A stretch of DNA of 64,000 nucleotides. Origin: Luidia sarsii. Taxonomy: Eukaryota; Echinodermata; Asteroidea; Paxillosida; Luidiidae. The translations under genes were made by a program, and so were the position numbers. Position 1 is the first letter of the stretch, and every line of letters starts with the position of its first letter. The notes beneath the pieces are model-generated. The model was not told the origin of the DNA. It ran no database searches and worked only from the letters and a program-made list of their open reading frames with translations. Location of the stretch: contig OX465103.1 in assembly GCA_949987565.1 (NCBI GenBank), forward strand, positions 4,769,548 through 4,833,547. Reading direction: 5' to 3'. Positions 44,158-59,100 of this stretch are shown here, one piece after another.

Positions 44158-47100
44158 CTTAGTAATAACAATAATAATAATAATAATACATGAAATGCAC
44201 ATTTATATAGTGCCACAGCCATTAGGGTGACCAATTCTCCAAGACACTTAACAGTAAAAATAACAACTGTTGAACAAATTGAAAAAAAATTGGGCTGGAT
44301 AGCTCAGATGGAAGAGCACTGGTACATTAATCTAAGAGGTCTCAGGTTCAACTCCTGGTCCAGTCAAGGTTTTCTTGGCCAATTGTTTTTGTTAAAAATA
44401 ACAATAAAATAGAGAAATGGAATACCGGTAGTAAAATATACGGAGCATTAAAATACATGTAAGCATGAAAATACTAAATATGGCAATAAAAATATTGAAT
44501 ATTGAATACTAAAAAATGTTCAATAATTGTAAATGTACCAAAATAGATAGTTGGATAAAGAGATACATGTACTTGAATGATATTATAAATATGGTTGAGA
44601 GGAGTCCTGATGAATACTATAAAACTCGGAGAGCAATTACACAGCAAACAGAAAAAAAGAATAGAAATCAATGACAAACAGTAAAAGGGAGGCCAGGAGA
44701 GCATTATATTATGTATTAGCAGCTAAAAATAAAAAAAATGTGATGCTGATAAAAAAAAAACCTTATAGAAGAAAACTTAACGGGAAAAATGTGTTTTAAG
44801 ACATGTGTGACTTGGAATGTACATTCAAAGATCGAAAGCACGGTCAAGCTTAACCACCAAACAGACTTGACCATATATACCAGTCTTTAATATCTTGAAT
44901 ATGGCTGCTTGTCTGCTGGAATAAAGTTTTAGATGTATAAGGCCTCGTGCATTGAAATCACCGTGCAACAATTCTGCAGTCAAGACCATGATGAAACGAT
45001 GAGAATTGAGCAATGAGAATATTGTGCACGTGTTGGGCACAGAATGGAGCCCATGAAGTTTCTTGTTTCCTCTTCCCAAGGCAATCCTACTTAATCAAAC
45101 TCTCTATCACACACCTCTAGAGGTGGTAATTACGTTTCTGAGAAGATGAACACACTTTATAGGTGAACCAAGAAAGAGAATCATAAAAAGAGGCATTCAC
45201 AGTTTTATTTTTATCAACCCAAAACATTGTGCTGTACAATCCTCAAAGTCTACCAAGGTGTTAGTTGAGTCCTGTGTAGAGGGCAATACTAACCAAGGTG
45301 GAATAAGGTGGTTCCAACCAGCAAGTGGTCTCGGCCATATGACTGTATCCGGATGTCTAGCGCCCTCCGGAAAAGAGCCTCTGACTCGACCTTGTCAAAG
45401 CTGGAGTTGACAGAAAATGATAAAATCAAGCCGTCAATCACACTGGTGTGTTTGATTACACCGAGTATCAATTGAGTAATACACTGATGGCAATCAGCTC
45501 AGCCCAACCAAGACCCATCCCTACCCTAACCCATCCCATCCCATCCAAACCCAACCATCCCAACTCAACTCAACCCAGCCCACTCCACCCCAACACATAA
45601 AATCCCATCCAATCCCAACCAAAGCACCATGTAACCCTACCAAAGCTACCCAAACCCAACCTAACCCAACCCAACCAATCCAGCCAAACCAAACCAACCC
45701 TACCCAACCCAACCCTGCCCAACCCAACCCAACCCAACCTAGTCAAACCCACCCCAATCAAACCCACCCTAACCAAAATCACCCCAACCCAATCCAACCC
45801 AGACCAACCCAACCCGACTAAACCCAGCCCAGTTCAAAGCCAGCCCATCCCAACCCAGGCCAGCCCAAGTCAGCCCAACTCAACACAACCCAACCCAATC
45901 AAACCCGACCAAATTCAACCCAATCAAACTCAACCCAGCCCAACCCAACCCAACTTAATCCAACCCAGCCCAACTCAACCCAACCCAACCCAGTCCAGCC
46001 CAACCTAACCCAATCAAACCCACCCAAACCCAAAATAGTTCAAGTCAGACCTCAATATGTTGCGTCTGTCGCACAGCAAGCCACCCAGCTCGTTCAGGAC
46101 CTCTGCAACGTTGGGATGGGACTTGCCATACCACTTCTCCCTGGTATCCAACGCCTCACGAAGGCACTTCTCTGCCGTCAAATACTCTGACTTCTTGAGT
46201 CTGATAACACAGGAAGCAAAAAAGAAGAGTTACTCCTGACAGTCAAAGACAATTTCTGAGAAGCAACAAAGAATTCACTTCTACAAGGCATTTCCAGACA
46301 GTTACATGTAACGTATACATGTATGTACTTGGAAATACATAAAAATGTAAAGTGATACCAAGACTACTTACTACATGAAGCTGAACAATTACAAAATTGC
46401 GGAGACCTGCTTTTCACAAAACACCATCATTACGAAATGGAAGTAAAAAAAGATTTTACAGACAAAAATCACATAATCATAAACATGTACATCTCAAACA
46501 TTTAGATGACAGGACCTTTCCAATCCTAGCCTCAAAGGCGTGATGAACGAACAAAATAGACAGATACCACATAGTGCTACTGCAAACCTTTCTCCCGGCT
46601 TTCGCTATCTCCATCATGAATAGCCTGAAAACCACATCTAAGCATAAGCTTTGCATATTACTAAGTGATTTGACTACATACTAGGTGGACTCCTGCTGCA
46701 TGGGATGAAAATAAAATGACTGGACAAGTCAAGCTAAGAAAAAAAAACCGCAGTGGCTGTTGTTACGGCAGTCGTCCGTGTGGTTCCCTGACTTGATTGT
46801 ATTTCGTCAGCATTGCAGGCTGGTTGAACCAGTCTATTAGCTGATAGTCTGGTTCCAAGAGGTAAACATCCTGACAAATACTGTGAAGTCAGGGAACCAA
46901 ACGGACGACTGCCGTAACAACAGCCACTGCGAAAAAAAAACCCCAAGAGAAACATTTTGGTGGGGGTCTCGCTTCACTCACTGGACCAAGCCGAGGATGA
47001 ATTGGGCGGTGGCCAGGCCAGCGATGCTGTTTGCTGCCCTCATGCACTGGCTGGCCTTCTGGAGAGCGCCCTCAGCCTCCTGGACATTCTTAGTTTGCTC

Positions 47101-50100
47101 CTTGACGGCCATGAAGCCAAGATGGTTCAGAATCCGACCTTTGTTTAAAAAAAAAAAAAAAAAAAAATCTCAAACAATCTCTGAAATCAATCTCTGAAAA
47201 ATCATTGTTCACAATATAATTTCGCAATTAAATAAAGGAAATAAAATGGCAAAGAAGGCTTTGACTGGACTGGGACTTGAACCTGAGACCTCTTGTTTTG
47301 CGTACCAACACTCTTACCATCTGAACTCTCAAGCCCTTAGATGGCAGCCTTCCCAAATAGCCAACTAGTCTTTGCCGGGGTGGGGGCCCCAGTCAGAAGC
47401 ATTCAAACAAAACAAAATACCCAAGAAGACACAAATCAAAAGTGAGTCACCGTGGCTCTTTTCAGACCAGCACGGCCAGCACAGAAAGAATATTAACAAA
47501 ATAGAAATGGCCCGAATTTGCGCGTGAAAATGATCAATCTCCTTCCAGTGTGAAAATGATAAAATCCACCACACGACTTTGACCAGCTCCGTGGACAAGC
47601 GGTTAAGACATCTGCACTAGAAAGTATAGGAGTTGCGGCCGGGTTCCAAACCAAATCCGAGCCCGTCTGATATTTTTTTTCATCAGGCATCGGGCAAAGC
47701 ACTGAGCACTCAGGTGCTTATAACGTCGAGCAGAGCAAACCCTCATCGAATTACATTCTCCTCGATTAAAAAAAACCCATCGTGTTATATATAAGAGTGA
47801 AATCGGTCAATCACCCTGGGTCTCTAGAAGAACCCGGTAGATGGCGTCTGTCTCATCGGCGGCGATATTGCTGAGCGTGTTCAGTGCCTCGTGGTAGAAC
47901 TTCCTGGCAGCCGTCAGGTGGAGCTGGAAGCGGTGCAGGTCCCCCAGGGTCTCCTCCACTCGCACCAGGAAGAGCTGCTCCGGAGTGCTGAGCGGAAATT
48001 TCTAGGTGGAAATTGAGAGTTGAAATTTCTTTCAAACGCTCTGAATAAGTTGCTTTTACCTGTGGGTACGTCTTTATTTAAGTTATTTTATACCCAATTT
48101 ATTCTGCCCCCTCCCAAAACTACCCTACCCTATTCCAATGTTTTCCCTTATCCCAACCTCTCTTCCATAATTATTCTCCCCCTTCCCCCTCTCCATTTTA
48201 CCCCCAAATATACGACAATACCCTGCCCAGCCGTCCCTGTCCCGTCCTATTTTCCCCTATTTCCATTCCAAATCACCCCACAGCCCACAATCCTGCATCC
48301 GGCTCCGTTTTTTACTGATTGCATAGCAATAACTGTGTGTTTTTGTACGTGTTTTTGTGTATTTCTTGCATATTTTTAAATGGTACACATGCTACTTTCA
48401 GCATGACTATAAAGGAATCTAAAAAAAAAATACATTGAAAAGACAAATATTACGAATATTCGGCTATAACGAATTTTCGCGAAGATGCCCTTTGCCTTTG
48501 GATCCCGGATTTGGGGTACAAAACGTTGTGAATGTGATTCAACCCCATGCACAAAAGTTCAATACATGATATAATATGGGCTTATATACACAAGTCTTAG
48601 ATTGGAATTATTTCCCGGTAGACCCTAAAGGCGGCCAAGTACTGAAGTAGAATGCTGTACGTCAAATGTGTTCATGGCTGCTTAGCATAAATTAACTTCG
48701 GGTCCCATTGACCTTCCCCTATCGAGAGATTAACTCATGAATATTCAGTTGTAACGTATGGCATTTTACTAGGCCTCCTTTAGGGTCTACTTATTACTTA
48801 TTTCCCCAGAGAATACAAGGGAAAGCCAATCGTTTAATTATGCTGGCTGAATTTTTTTTTTAAGTGTGTTTATTGACCTGGCCACCGTACCGGCCGTGCC
48901 ACAAAAGCTATTCACCCGGACCTTTTGCTTTTGCCTTGTGCGATACGCAAAATTAATAGTCACCAACTATTGTGGAGGTTGCATATAATTATGTATTGTA
49001 CATGTACATGTACGTAAAATCGGATTCCATGGATAATCTTTAATTCAGTAAAATGTTATGTTTGATGGCTTTATAATTAAAACTATACCTAACAAAATCA
49101 CTTCCGTACCTAGCCTATGTTCCATGTTACAGTTGTAAAATCGTACAGAAGCGATCGCTTATTGTTTATTCATGACATGACGTCATCGATTGGCGATGCG
49201 TGCGCTCTCGCTGCAAGAAATAATGAATATTCATGATTTGTTGGGCAACTTAGCTTAGGGCCGTGTAATCTTGGTTCAAGACGTTGTTGGTTGAGATACT
49301 CTAACGCCCGACGGCGCCATGAATACGTTTCCTCGAATGATCCGCAAACACACGCACGCACCCACACACAACAACGTCTTGAACCAAGACTAAGGGCTGT
49401 GTAGCTGTGTTCATAGGTGTCGGAAATCAGGTTCGTGTTATTGAAAAACCACGTGTAGTGGTTGTAAAGCGCTACAGATGATGTCCTGTATTTCATACAT
49501 TGATCTCCATAATATTATAAATATTTTACATGCTGCATGTACGTGGGAAGTACAGTTGCGAAAAGAGTAGGCTGCGCATTACACTGGTATCCGGTACGCA
49601 CGTGTATTTTAATACACGTGCCATTTAAAAATGCATGCAATGCGGAAACGTGCACCAGCTAAGTGAGGGAGTAGCTTTGGTGGCACGGGCGCCAGTGGCC
49701 GGGGGAAAGCTCATGTACTCAGCTCTGTGTATGTACTGCATACAGTGCACGTATACAATACACTGTGCAGTATGTCAATGGAATGAAAATTGAAATCAAG
49801 TTGACAAATTGACGTAAGCCGCTATTATACAACGAGCACCCCTTTCGGCAGTCGCACCATGGCCCTTTACCTAAACCCGACCTAGGCTTCGGCTCCGGCT
49901 TCGTCTCTGTTATCCAAAAGCTGATTAAACCAAAGGTTAGACTGTTAGTTTGGATTATTTTTTTAAATGCAGTGCAAGATTAAGGTATGAAGCTAATTAA
50001 GGTCTCCCAGATTCGTGCCTTGTATTTTAAAATAGACTAAAGAAAAAAAAAAAAAAGCCGGACCCTGAGCCTAAGCAGGTTTTTGGGAAAGGGTCCAGAG

Positions 50101-53100
50101 TTCAATGAATGGATAGGTTGGCACTTTCCAGGCACAGGGAAGACAAGCTGCAGGTAGGTGCGGGGAACAAGACCAAACTAACAATTGGTCAACAGAGGGC
50201 GCCGTGGCGTACTGAAACCTGCAAGACTCATTTATGTGCTGGAATAGAAGATTGCGGCTTTCTTTACTTTCGGCATGAAACGTTAGAAAAGCACCAACAC
50301 AACTTGGAAGCTTTCTCACTTTGCTTTGGTTACAGGGCTCGGATACAGATTGCCAACCAATTAACTGCAAACTGAATCGTCAATTCTTGTTCACGTTAAT
50401 GGGAATAATGCCTTTGAATCAATAATGGTCTGACATGGGAAAACGGAAGATTCTAACCCTGGCTGACAAGCAGAGCATCATCAAGAGAATCGATGAAGGC
50501 GCATCTCAAGCAGCCATCGCTCGAGAGTATGGCATCGGCCAGTCGACCGTCAGCGAAATTTACAAGAAACAGCGAAACAAGATCGAGGAATTTCTCGGCA
50601 CCCAGATCGACAGCCCCGCCGGTTCGACGCGGAAGAAGATGAGGAAGGCCAACAGCGAGGCGTTGGAGACTGCCGTCTTCGCGTGGTTCGAGGCGGAGCG
50701 CAGCAAGGGCGCCGTGGTTTCGGGGCCCATTCTGGCCGAGAAAGCCCTCGCGTTCGACAGACGGATCAACGGCGGGGACAGCACATTCAGGGCGTCAACG
50801 GGTTGGCTGAAGCGTTTCAAGTGGAGGCATGGAATCCGCGAGCTCCCCGCGTCGGGGGAGTGCCTGTCCGCTCCGGGCGGCGAGGAGTCGGCGGCCGAGT
50901 TCCGCCGGTCGTCTCGTCACCGACTCGGCGAGCAAGGCCTTCTCCCGGAGCTGCAGCGCTGCAACGCCCACGAGACAGGAGGGCTGTACTGCTGCTGGCG
51001 GCTTCTTCCGAACAAGACTCTGGCGCCCAGCGGTGAAGGTCGGGCACCCGGACACAAACAACCGGCCGCAACTGGGCCGCCCCTTCCCAGCCCTGGCAGC
51101 CCTGCAGACCATATCATCATAGATGATGATGATGAGGATGATGATGATGATGAACCCAAGCCTCCCCCACTTGCAAGGGAGGCGCTGCATGGTGCGGACA
51201 TCATTCTGCGTTTCCTGGAGGCCCAAGAGAACGTCAGTCCTACGGACTTGGTCAGCGTGCTGCACTTGAAGAACGTCATCCGAAGCAAGCGAGACGAAAA
51301 GATGAGGCAGAAATCGATCGACCTCTTCAAAGCCGTCTAAACTGGCTGCTTTCATCACTCAATTCAATAGACCAAACGGTTCTTTTCAGAATCTTCCAAG
51401 AAGATAAAATAATGCTGACGGAAAGAAAATACAATACGTATTAAATTTAAATTAACTTGACCTACCTTTACTTACCCTTTCTTTGAATCTTTCTGGTTCT
51501 TCCTCCAAGTCTAATCTTTCTCTTGCTTTATATCCTACGTAGAGTCGACATTCGTGCAAATCGTGCCATTGAGTTTTTTATTCATTTTTAATGAAAATGT
51601 TCATTAGGCCTACACACTTAAAATATTTTAAATCACTTTTACAAAGCACAATTGGCAGATGTCAAAATATTTATTAAGTCTAAACTCCATCTTTAAATAC
51701 TGACTTTTTATTATACCAAAGAAACATTAAAAACAATTATGACGACGTGTAATCAAACGTTTACGAAACGTTCACAAAATATTTTGTCATTAAACTCTTC
51801 AAAAGAGGGCGCATTTCAAGAGGCCTGGGGCATGTAAGACTCATCACAAGAGGGCGTGCTTCTAATCCACGGGCCCCATTTTGGATTCTGCACGATACAA
51901 TTACGGCCGCAACCGCTATAACAAAGGATCGCTATAAAAAAAAAAATTCATGGATCCCAGGATCTTCGTTATAACGACGTTCCACTGTACTAATAATAAC
52001 TTAGACATTTATACTGCGCCCTTTACATACAAATGATCAAAGGCGCATTACAATCAAATCGCTTAAACAAAGAGAAAAGATAACAGAAGGCAGAAACAGT
52101 TTTTAAGATAGAAGATGAAGATAGGTTGCCTGGTCAATGCTCAAACCACAGTATGGGGATATGTACGGTCTGTCCCGCCAGCAAGGAGTAACAAATTACT
52201 TAAGCCTAACCCTGCTGACATCGGTAAAGTCTCGACTTTTCCTGGAGACTAACACCTCTTACCCTACCTACATAATAAATTAATCATCTAGCTACCTGAC
52301 GCAGCAACCCTAGAAATACAAGCAGAGAAAAAGCCCCCTTCTCACCGGGGCAGAAACCAGGCAATAACTCGAGACACAATCTACCTTGTTCATCTCGGCA
52401 TGGGCCAACTGCAGCAGCCTCTCCGAGTGAGCGAAGCGGGACCTCTCGGCCAGAAACTTCCCGGCGTGCATGGCCAGGACGGCAATCATGCAGCGATCCT
52501 CCGGCTGGAATTCATAAAACATCTCCTCCTCTGTTGGGGGGAAAAAAGAGCGAGAGATAGAAACGGTGATTTCAAAATTCGCAGTGGCTGTTGTTACGGC
52601 AGTCGTCCGTGTGGTTCCCTGACTTGATTGTATTTCGTCAGCATTGCAGGCTGGTTGAACCAGTCTATTAGATGATAGTCTGGTTCCAACAGCTAAACAT
52701 CCTGACAAATACTGTGAAGTCAGGGAACCACACGGACGACTGCCGTAACAACAGCCACTGCGTTCAAAAGTACAATATGTACACAAAATGGCAAACTACC
52801 TCCTCAAATGAAAACTGAGATTTCTGTCCATTGAGGATTAACATTAAGCATCTCAGAAAATTAACAGTTCTATTAATTGGATTAAGAATTCCCAGGAATT
52901 GAATTTAACTAGTCTCAGGAAATTAACCAATCAAGTCTAATTTTTAATCTCCGGGGCCTCTCACCTTCATCACTGTACGTCTCCGTGCCGTCTCTTGCAT
53001 CCTCCCAGACCTCACCCGATCCGTCGCTGTCTGAGGAAACTTTGTCCGAAGAGGCGGCATTCGGCTCCCTGCAGGAGGGGAATACCGCGTCAACCTCAGA

Positions 53101-56100
53101 CATCGTCTTGGATACGGGCCCGGAACCGGCCCTACCGACAGGCTGGGCAGAGGAGCCCTTAGCAACGGTTGCTGGGGCATCATCGTTCACGGCGATGGAG
53201 GGGCACTGGGTCTCACTCCCGTTGGAAGGCTGCATCGAGCTTTGGCCTGCGATATCCAAATATAGGAGAAATGAGTCCACCTGGAGACAATTCCTGAAGG
53301 AAGTGTTTTGGTCATGAAAGAAATTACCGCAACATGCAAAAATGTTGCAAATTAATCACTTATTGACATGACCAAAATGCGAATATCAACAATTAGGAGG
53401 GACTGATATTTCGATCCTAGCAGGACCTTTCACGATGGCAGGTCATTCTGCCTTTGAGAAAGGTCCTGCTAGGATCGAGAAGCAGAATGCCTTTGAGGAA
53501 GGTTCTGCTAGGATCAAAACGTCAGGCCCTCCTAAATTTTGACATGACAAAAATTGAATAACATCTCCGACTGGAAAAAAAACCATTACTTCCGTCTGCT
53601 ACTCCAATCGCAGCAAAGCTAGTTGAACAAATGGGAGAGCATTGCTCATGGGGCTGGATAGCTCAGGTACATGTAACAATGCGCTGGTACACTGGATACA
53701 GAGACTTCAAATCTTAGTCCAGTGAAATTTCCTCGCTCATTAACAAATAAGTGGGGACAAAAGATTGATCGATGCTGAGAGAAGATTGCAGAAAGTTTGC
53801 GGCGACATCACATAAGTCGTATCTTTCGAGAGGCATTATAGCTCTGAAAAGAGCCGGTAACTCAACAACACCGGCAGTGTGCACTCGTCAGGAGGGAAGG
53901 TGTCTCGGACCTACCATCGGCTACAGAAGTGGGCTCTTTCCTTTCCGGAACCTCGCCGCTTGCGGTCGCCTCCTGCCGACGGAGTTCCTCTGCCGCTGTC
54001 AGGACCATCTCCTCGTTAGTCTGGGCGATGTCGTAGCCGCTGCGACTGAGACGCTGCCAGTAGCGCAGGAGGTCCAGCTTGAGGGCCACACTCTGAATGC
54101 TGTCCTGACACATCATCAGGAAGACCCTGGCGTGTCAAGGAGGGAACAAAGATACGCGGAAATACATTATGTGTACATGGAAAACAGAAGCTGACAATAT
54201 AGGTTGATTACGATTTTTGCAACAAATAAACTGATGAACGAATGAAGAGAATGGAAGGAAGGGAGGAGGGAGGGAGGGAGGGTGGAAGGGGAGAAGGAAG
54301 ACGGGAAGGGAGGGAGGCAGGGAGGTAGGAAGGAAGGGAGGTAGGAAGGGATGTAGGAAGGAAGGGAGGCAGGGAGGAAAAGAGGCAGGGAGGAAGGAAC
54401 CACTAAAACCCCTATAAACATACCAACAAACAGGTTAACGAAAAAAGTACACAAACAAACAATCTTAAAATTTAGTGGGCCTGACGTTTTGATCTTAACA
54501 GGACCTTTCTCAAAGGCAGAGTGACAAGGACAAAACAGATACACATGTACACAAAGGAAGGGGGAAGAGAGTGAAGTGAAACAAACAAACAATAACAAAA
54601 CAAAACAAAAGACTAACTTGGGCTCCGTCAGGATAGAGTACAGCCCCTGGATGTCTCCGCACTTTTCCAGTTGCCAGGGCAACTCCCCGGTCCTCCGCAG
54701 ACTGTGGGGCTGGTCCCAGAAGTAGCCGGCCAGGGCCTCGTGACACGCCCGCTTGGCCCGGTTCAGGCCGGCCACTGACAGGAAGTTGAGGGCCGAGGAG
54801 TTGGGAGAGTCGGGCAAGCCGGCCGTGCCACTGATCATACCTGTAGACACGGATGCGTATTCAGACCAAAGATTGAAATACAAAATGCCCGAGGTGGCTG
54901 CCATAGGCTTGTGTACAAGGTCTGTGGGGATGTTGAAAGATGGCAGGGGAGATGGCAGGGGAGTTGAAATGAATGAGGATGAGAGGAGAGGAAAGGGAAA
55001 GGGAAGGGAATGGATGGTGGAACGGTAGAGGTGAAGGATGAGGAGTAGAAAAAGGAGGGTGAAGAGAGTAAAGATGGTGAAGAAAATGGTGGACAAAGAG
55101 AAGAGGAAGAGGAGAAATAGGCAGAAGAGGGGGAGGAGAAAGGAAGAGACTGAAAGAAGAGGAAGACAGTGGAAGAGAACGAATAGGAAGCGTATGAAGA
55201 CGAGGAGAAGAAGAGAATGAAGAGAAAGGTGACGAATAGGACTAAGAGGTCCAGAAAGATGAAGAGGAATGGAGGAAGAGTGTAAAAAGGATGTGGGGGA
55301 ATGATGAAGAGCATGAGGATGAGGATGCTGATATTGACGATCTCAAAACCATAGCCATAAGTGTGTGCTTCGACACATTTTAAACATTTTAAAAATGGTT
55401 GACGATTTTGGTGCTACATTCACAGCCAGCAATACAATATAATACAATTTCATTGGTTCAAGGTGCCCTTTTGGACCTTTAAACTTGTTCAACTTTAGAC
55501 AACAGCGGAACTGTGCCAGTCACGTGAAGAGGGAGGAGGAATAGTCTGGTGATAAAAGTTTTGCTTCACTCTATTAAAGTTGGTCACTGTTGGTGGTTTT
55601 ATAACTCTGCCGTTACTGATCATCGGATATTCGTGATCAATGGACGCTGCACTTGTTTTTTTTCCCCTCAATACAGCCACTAGGAACGACTCCCCCCCCC
55701 CCAAAAAATAGCTGAAGCTCAAAGAGAACCCCCTCCCCAGCCTCTTCCTCACCCAGCAGTGAGTGCTCCACGGCCTCCCTCAGGTGCTGGTGGAAGAAGC
55801 TCAGCAGACCGCCGGGCCTCTCCACCAGGGCGTCCGAGGTGGCCGAGCGGAAGAGGGCCAGGTCAAAGGGCGTGACCTCGGCCCGGCCCGTGTAGCCCCG
55901 CATCCGCAGCAGGGCCAGGACCTCGATCTCGTTCAGGCCGTGACGGGAGCAGCTGACCAGTCGCAGGACGTCCGCCACCCAGCCACATGCGTCTAGGACA
56001 AAGCAAATGTGGGGAATATTTTTTTTTTTTTAAATGGGTTGGACGTCGGTAGCGCTAGCTATACCAGCGTTCGCCCCACTTAACATAATTTAAGTAATCC

Positions 56101-59100
56101 ACGTAACATCTTGGAAGGGACCACTGGTTCCTGAAGACGGCCCTCCTGAAGTCATCCGGTTGTGTCACAAAAAGGAGTTGGCCAGTAAACTGCTAATGTT
56201 GGAGGTCGATTTGCCGGTGAGTTGAGAAAGTTCTAGTTTATTAGTCCGTCCTGCTTTGTGTATAATTTTTGTCTGTTTTGTCGGGGAGTTGCTCACCTTA
56301 GTGAGTAACATGGTGCTGCCGGCACTTCCTTCATTTGTCGGACTGTTTTCACGGCATTGCACCACCTTCTACATTTGTCTGTCTCTTCTGTCAGGTGGTT
56401 GCTCACCTCACTGAGGTATTGCAAAACCATCACCTTCTACATTTGCCTGTCTGTTCTGTCAGGTGGTTGCTCATCTCAGAGAGATATGGCATTGCCACCA
56501 CCTTCTACATTTATCTGTCCTCTGTCAAGTTGTTACCTCAGTGAGATAAGACATCACAACCAACTTCTACATCAGCCTGTTTAGCTAGAAGTTCCTAGCT
56601 GCCATTAGGTTTGAACTGAGCAACTATCAACTCCTGCGTTACAGTAAAAATGCATGGACATCTGTCCTGTTTTTACAGATGACTTCTTAGCCCGCCCAAA
56701 ATGAAAGGCAGAACAAAACTCCGCTGCTCTGGGACAGTCCCTTACCCTCTGAGCTGCTCTCCGTAGACACGGAGGAGGATCGTCCGTCGGTTGTCCACCC
56801 GTAATCCCGGATCCAGCGGTGAGTGACAAACTTCCAGAGATCCCTGAAGGTAGCAGCCTCCACATACTGGTCAATCACCTGGCCAAGGGGGTCAGGCAGA
56901 GAGAGGAGAGTGAGTCAGGTCAGTCAGGTGCAAGTTTCGACCTCAACTTTGCATTGTGTGCTCATTGCTTTGCCCGATGCCCGATGAAAAAAAATTCAGG
57001 CAGCACAGGTGGGATTTGAACCCGCGACTACTGTTCTCTGGTGCAGACTTCTTAACCTCTTGACCACCGAGCTGGTCGAGGTCGTGTCGCGAATTTGAAT
57101 ATGTTATAGTGGTGGGTACCACATTGCATCATAGACATAGCATGATGTTTGCGTAAAGGAGAATGTAATTCAATGAGGGTTTGCTCTGCCCGATGTAATA
57201 AGCACAAAATGCTCAGTGCCCGATGCCTGAACTCAATTACTGGGCAGCCGAGTGAGCCAACCTACCTGACTTGAAATTTCAACAGGCCGGCCTGCTTGCC
57301 CTTTTTTTAAAACTCATTTTTCCTGTGGGTTGCTTGTCATTCTGATTTTAGGACAGATGCACAAATGGATCTTAGGCTGGATTCCGATGAATGACAGTTG
57401 TTTGAGCAGCTTAGCTGAAGTACTTCTCAGTGTTGTTTCTTTGGCCCTGAAATATCCGTTTGACCTTTGGAGCAAGGAAACACATGCACAATGACAAAAT
57501 GTACTGGCCAGTTGGGCCAGCTGAGGATGGCCTTCAATTGGCAGAGAGACATTGTCCAAGCTTTCTACTGCTACATTCAACCCCTCAAGTACTTTCCAAA
57601 AGATCAATGCTTGGAGAAGTGGGGGGGGGGGCCACAAAAAGTCACGACCTCTGACCTGGTCGAGGTTGCCGTACGTTCCGCACACCCGCAGCTCGTTGGC
57701 CAGCACGGACAGAAAGAGTGGCCGGCCGCTCAACCGGGAGGCCACCACCTTGTCCAGCTGGCCGCGGTCCAGGCACTTGCAGTGGGCTGCCAGGCTGTCG
57801 GCCAGCACGGCCGACCGCTGGTCACGGCCGGCCAGGAGGGGCACCCGCTGTACGCTGGCATCAGGCCGCTGGGCAAGGGTCTTGTAGGTCAGGTCCGAGC
57901 GGACCGTGGTCAAGATGACGCGGCACTGGGCCGGAATCAGGACCGGAAGCCAGGCCATCTCCTTCACCTGCATATGAGAAAAAAATACAAAAGAAAATCA
58001 TCCCTCTTTTATCAAGGGAAATTGAATTTGCGTGCTGTGGAAGAGTTTACCTGAGGCTAACCCCAGATTGTTTGGACATCATCTTAATTTTTTTTTTTTT
58101 TTTAAGAATTATTTGGAACATGCATGCATGGTACCAACCCCTACAATGTACCTGATGCATGCTCTGTCCCAGGGTACCAACCACTACCCATACCTGATGC
58201 ATGCTCTGTCCCAGGGTACCAACCCCTACCCACTATCTCATGCATGCTCTGTCCCAGGGTACCAACCACTACCCCCAACCTGATGCATGCTCTGTCCCAG
58301 GGTACCAACCACTACCCATACCTGATGCATGCTCTGTCCAAGGGTACCAACCACTACCCATACCTGATGCATGCTCTGTCCCAGGGTACCAACCCCTACC
58401 CACTACCTGATGCATGCTCTGTCCCAGGGTACCAACCCCTACCCATACCTGATGCATGCTCTGTCCCAGGGTACCAACCCCTACCCATACCTGATGCATG
58501 CTCTGTCCCACGGTACCAACCACTACCCACTACCTGATGCATGCTCTGTCCCCGGGTACCAACCCCTACCCCCTACCTCATGCATGCTCTGTCCCAGGGT
58601 ACCAACCACTACCCCTACCTGATGCATGCTCTGTCCCAGGGTACCAACCACTACTCCCAACCTCATGCATGCTCTGTCCCAGGGTACCAACCACTACCCC
58701 CAAACTCATGCATGCTCTGTCCCCGGGTACCAACCCCTACCCCCTACCTCATGCATGCTCTGTCCCAGGGTACCAACCACTACCCCTACCTGATGCATGC
58801 TCTGTCCCAGGGTACCAACCACTACTCCCAACCTCATGCATGCTCTGTCCCAGGGTACCAACCACTACCCCCAACCTCATGCATGCTCTGTCCCAGGGTA
58901 CCAACCCCTACCCCTACCTCATGCATGCTCTGTCCCAGGGTACCAACCACTACCCCCTACCTGATGCATGCTCTGTCCCACGGTACCAACCACTACCCCT
59001 ACCTGATGCATGCTCTGTCCCAGGGTACCAACCACTACCACTACCTGATGCATGCTCTGTCCCAGGGTACCAACCCCTACCCACTACCTCATGCATGCTC

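Noticed and set aside
52310..52786. In-frame fusion of MITE-encoded peptide to exon 12
   Set aside because: The frame happens to stay open across the 183-bp MITE, but a good acceptor (CCAACAG) at exon 12 in the correct phase excludes it.
54167..55096. 309-aa minus-strand ORF as one protein
   Set aside because: Only 54618-54840 within it is an exon of the TTC41-like gene. The rest is repeat and Penelope-like tail read through without a splice signal.
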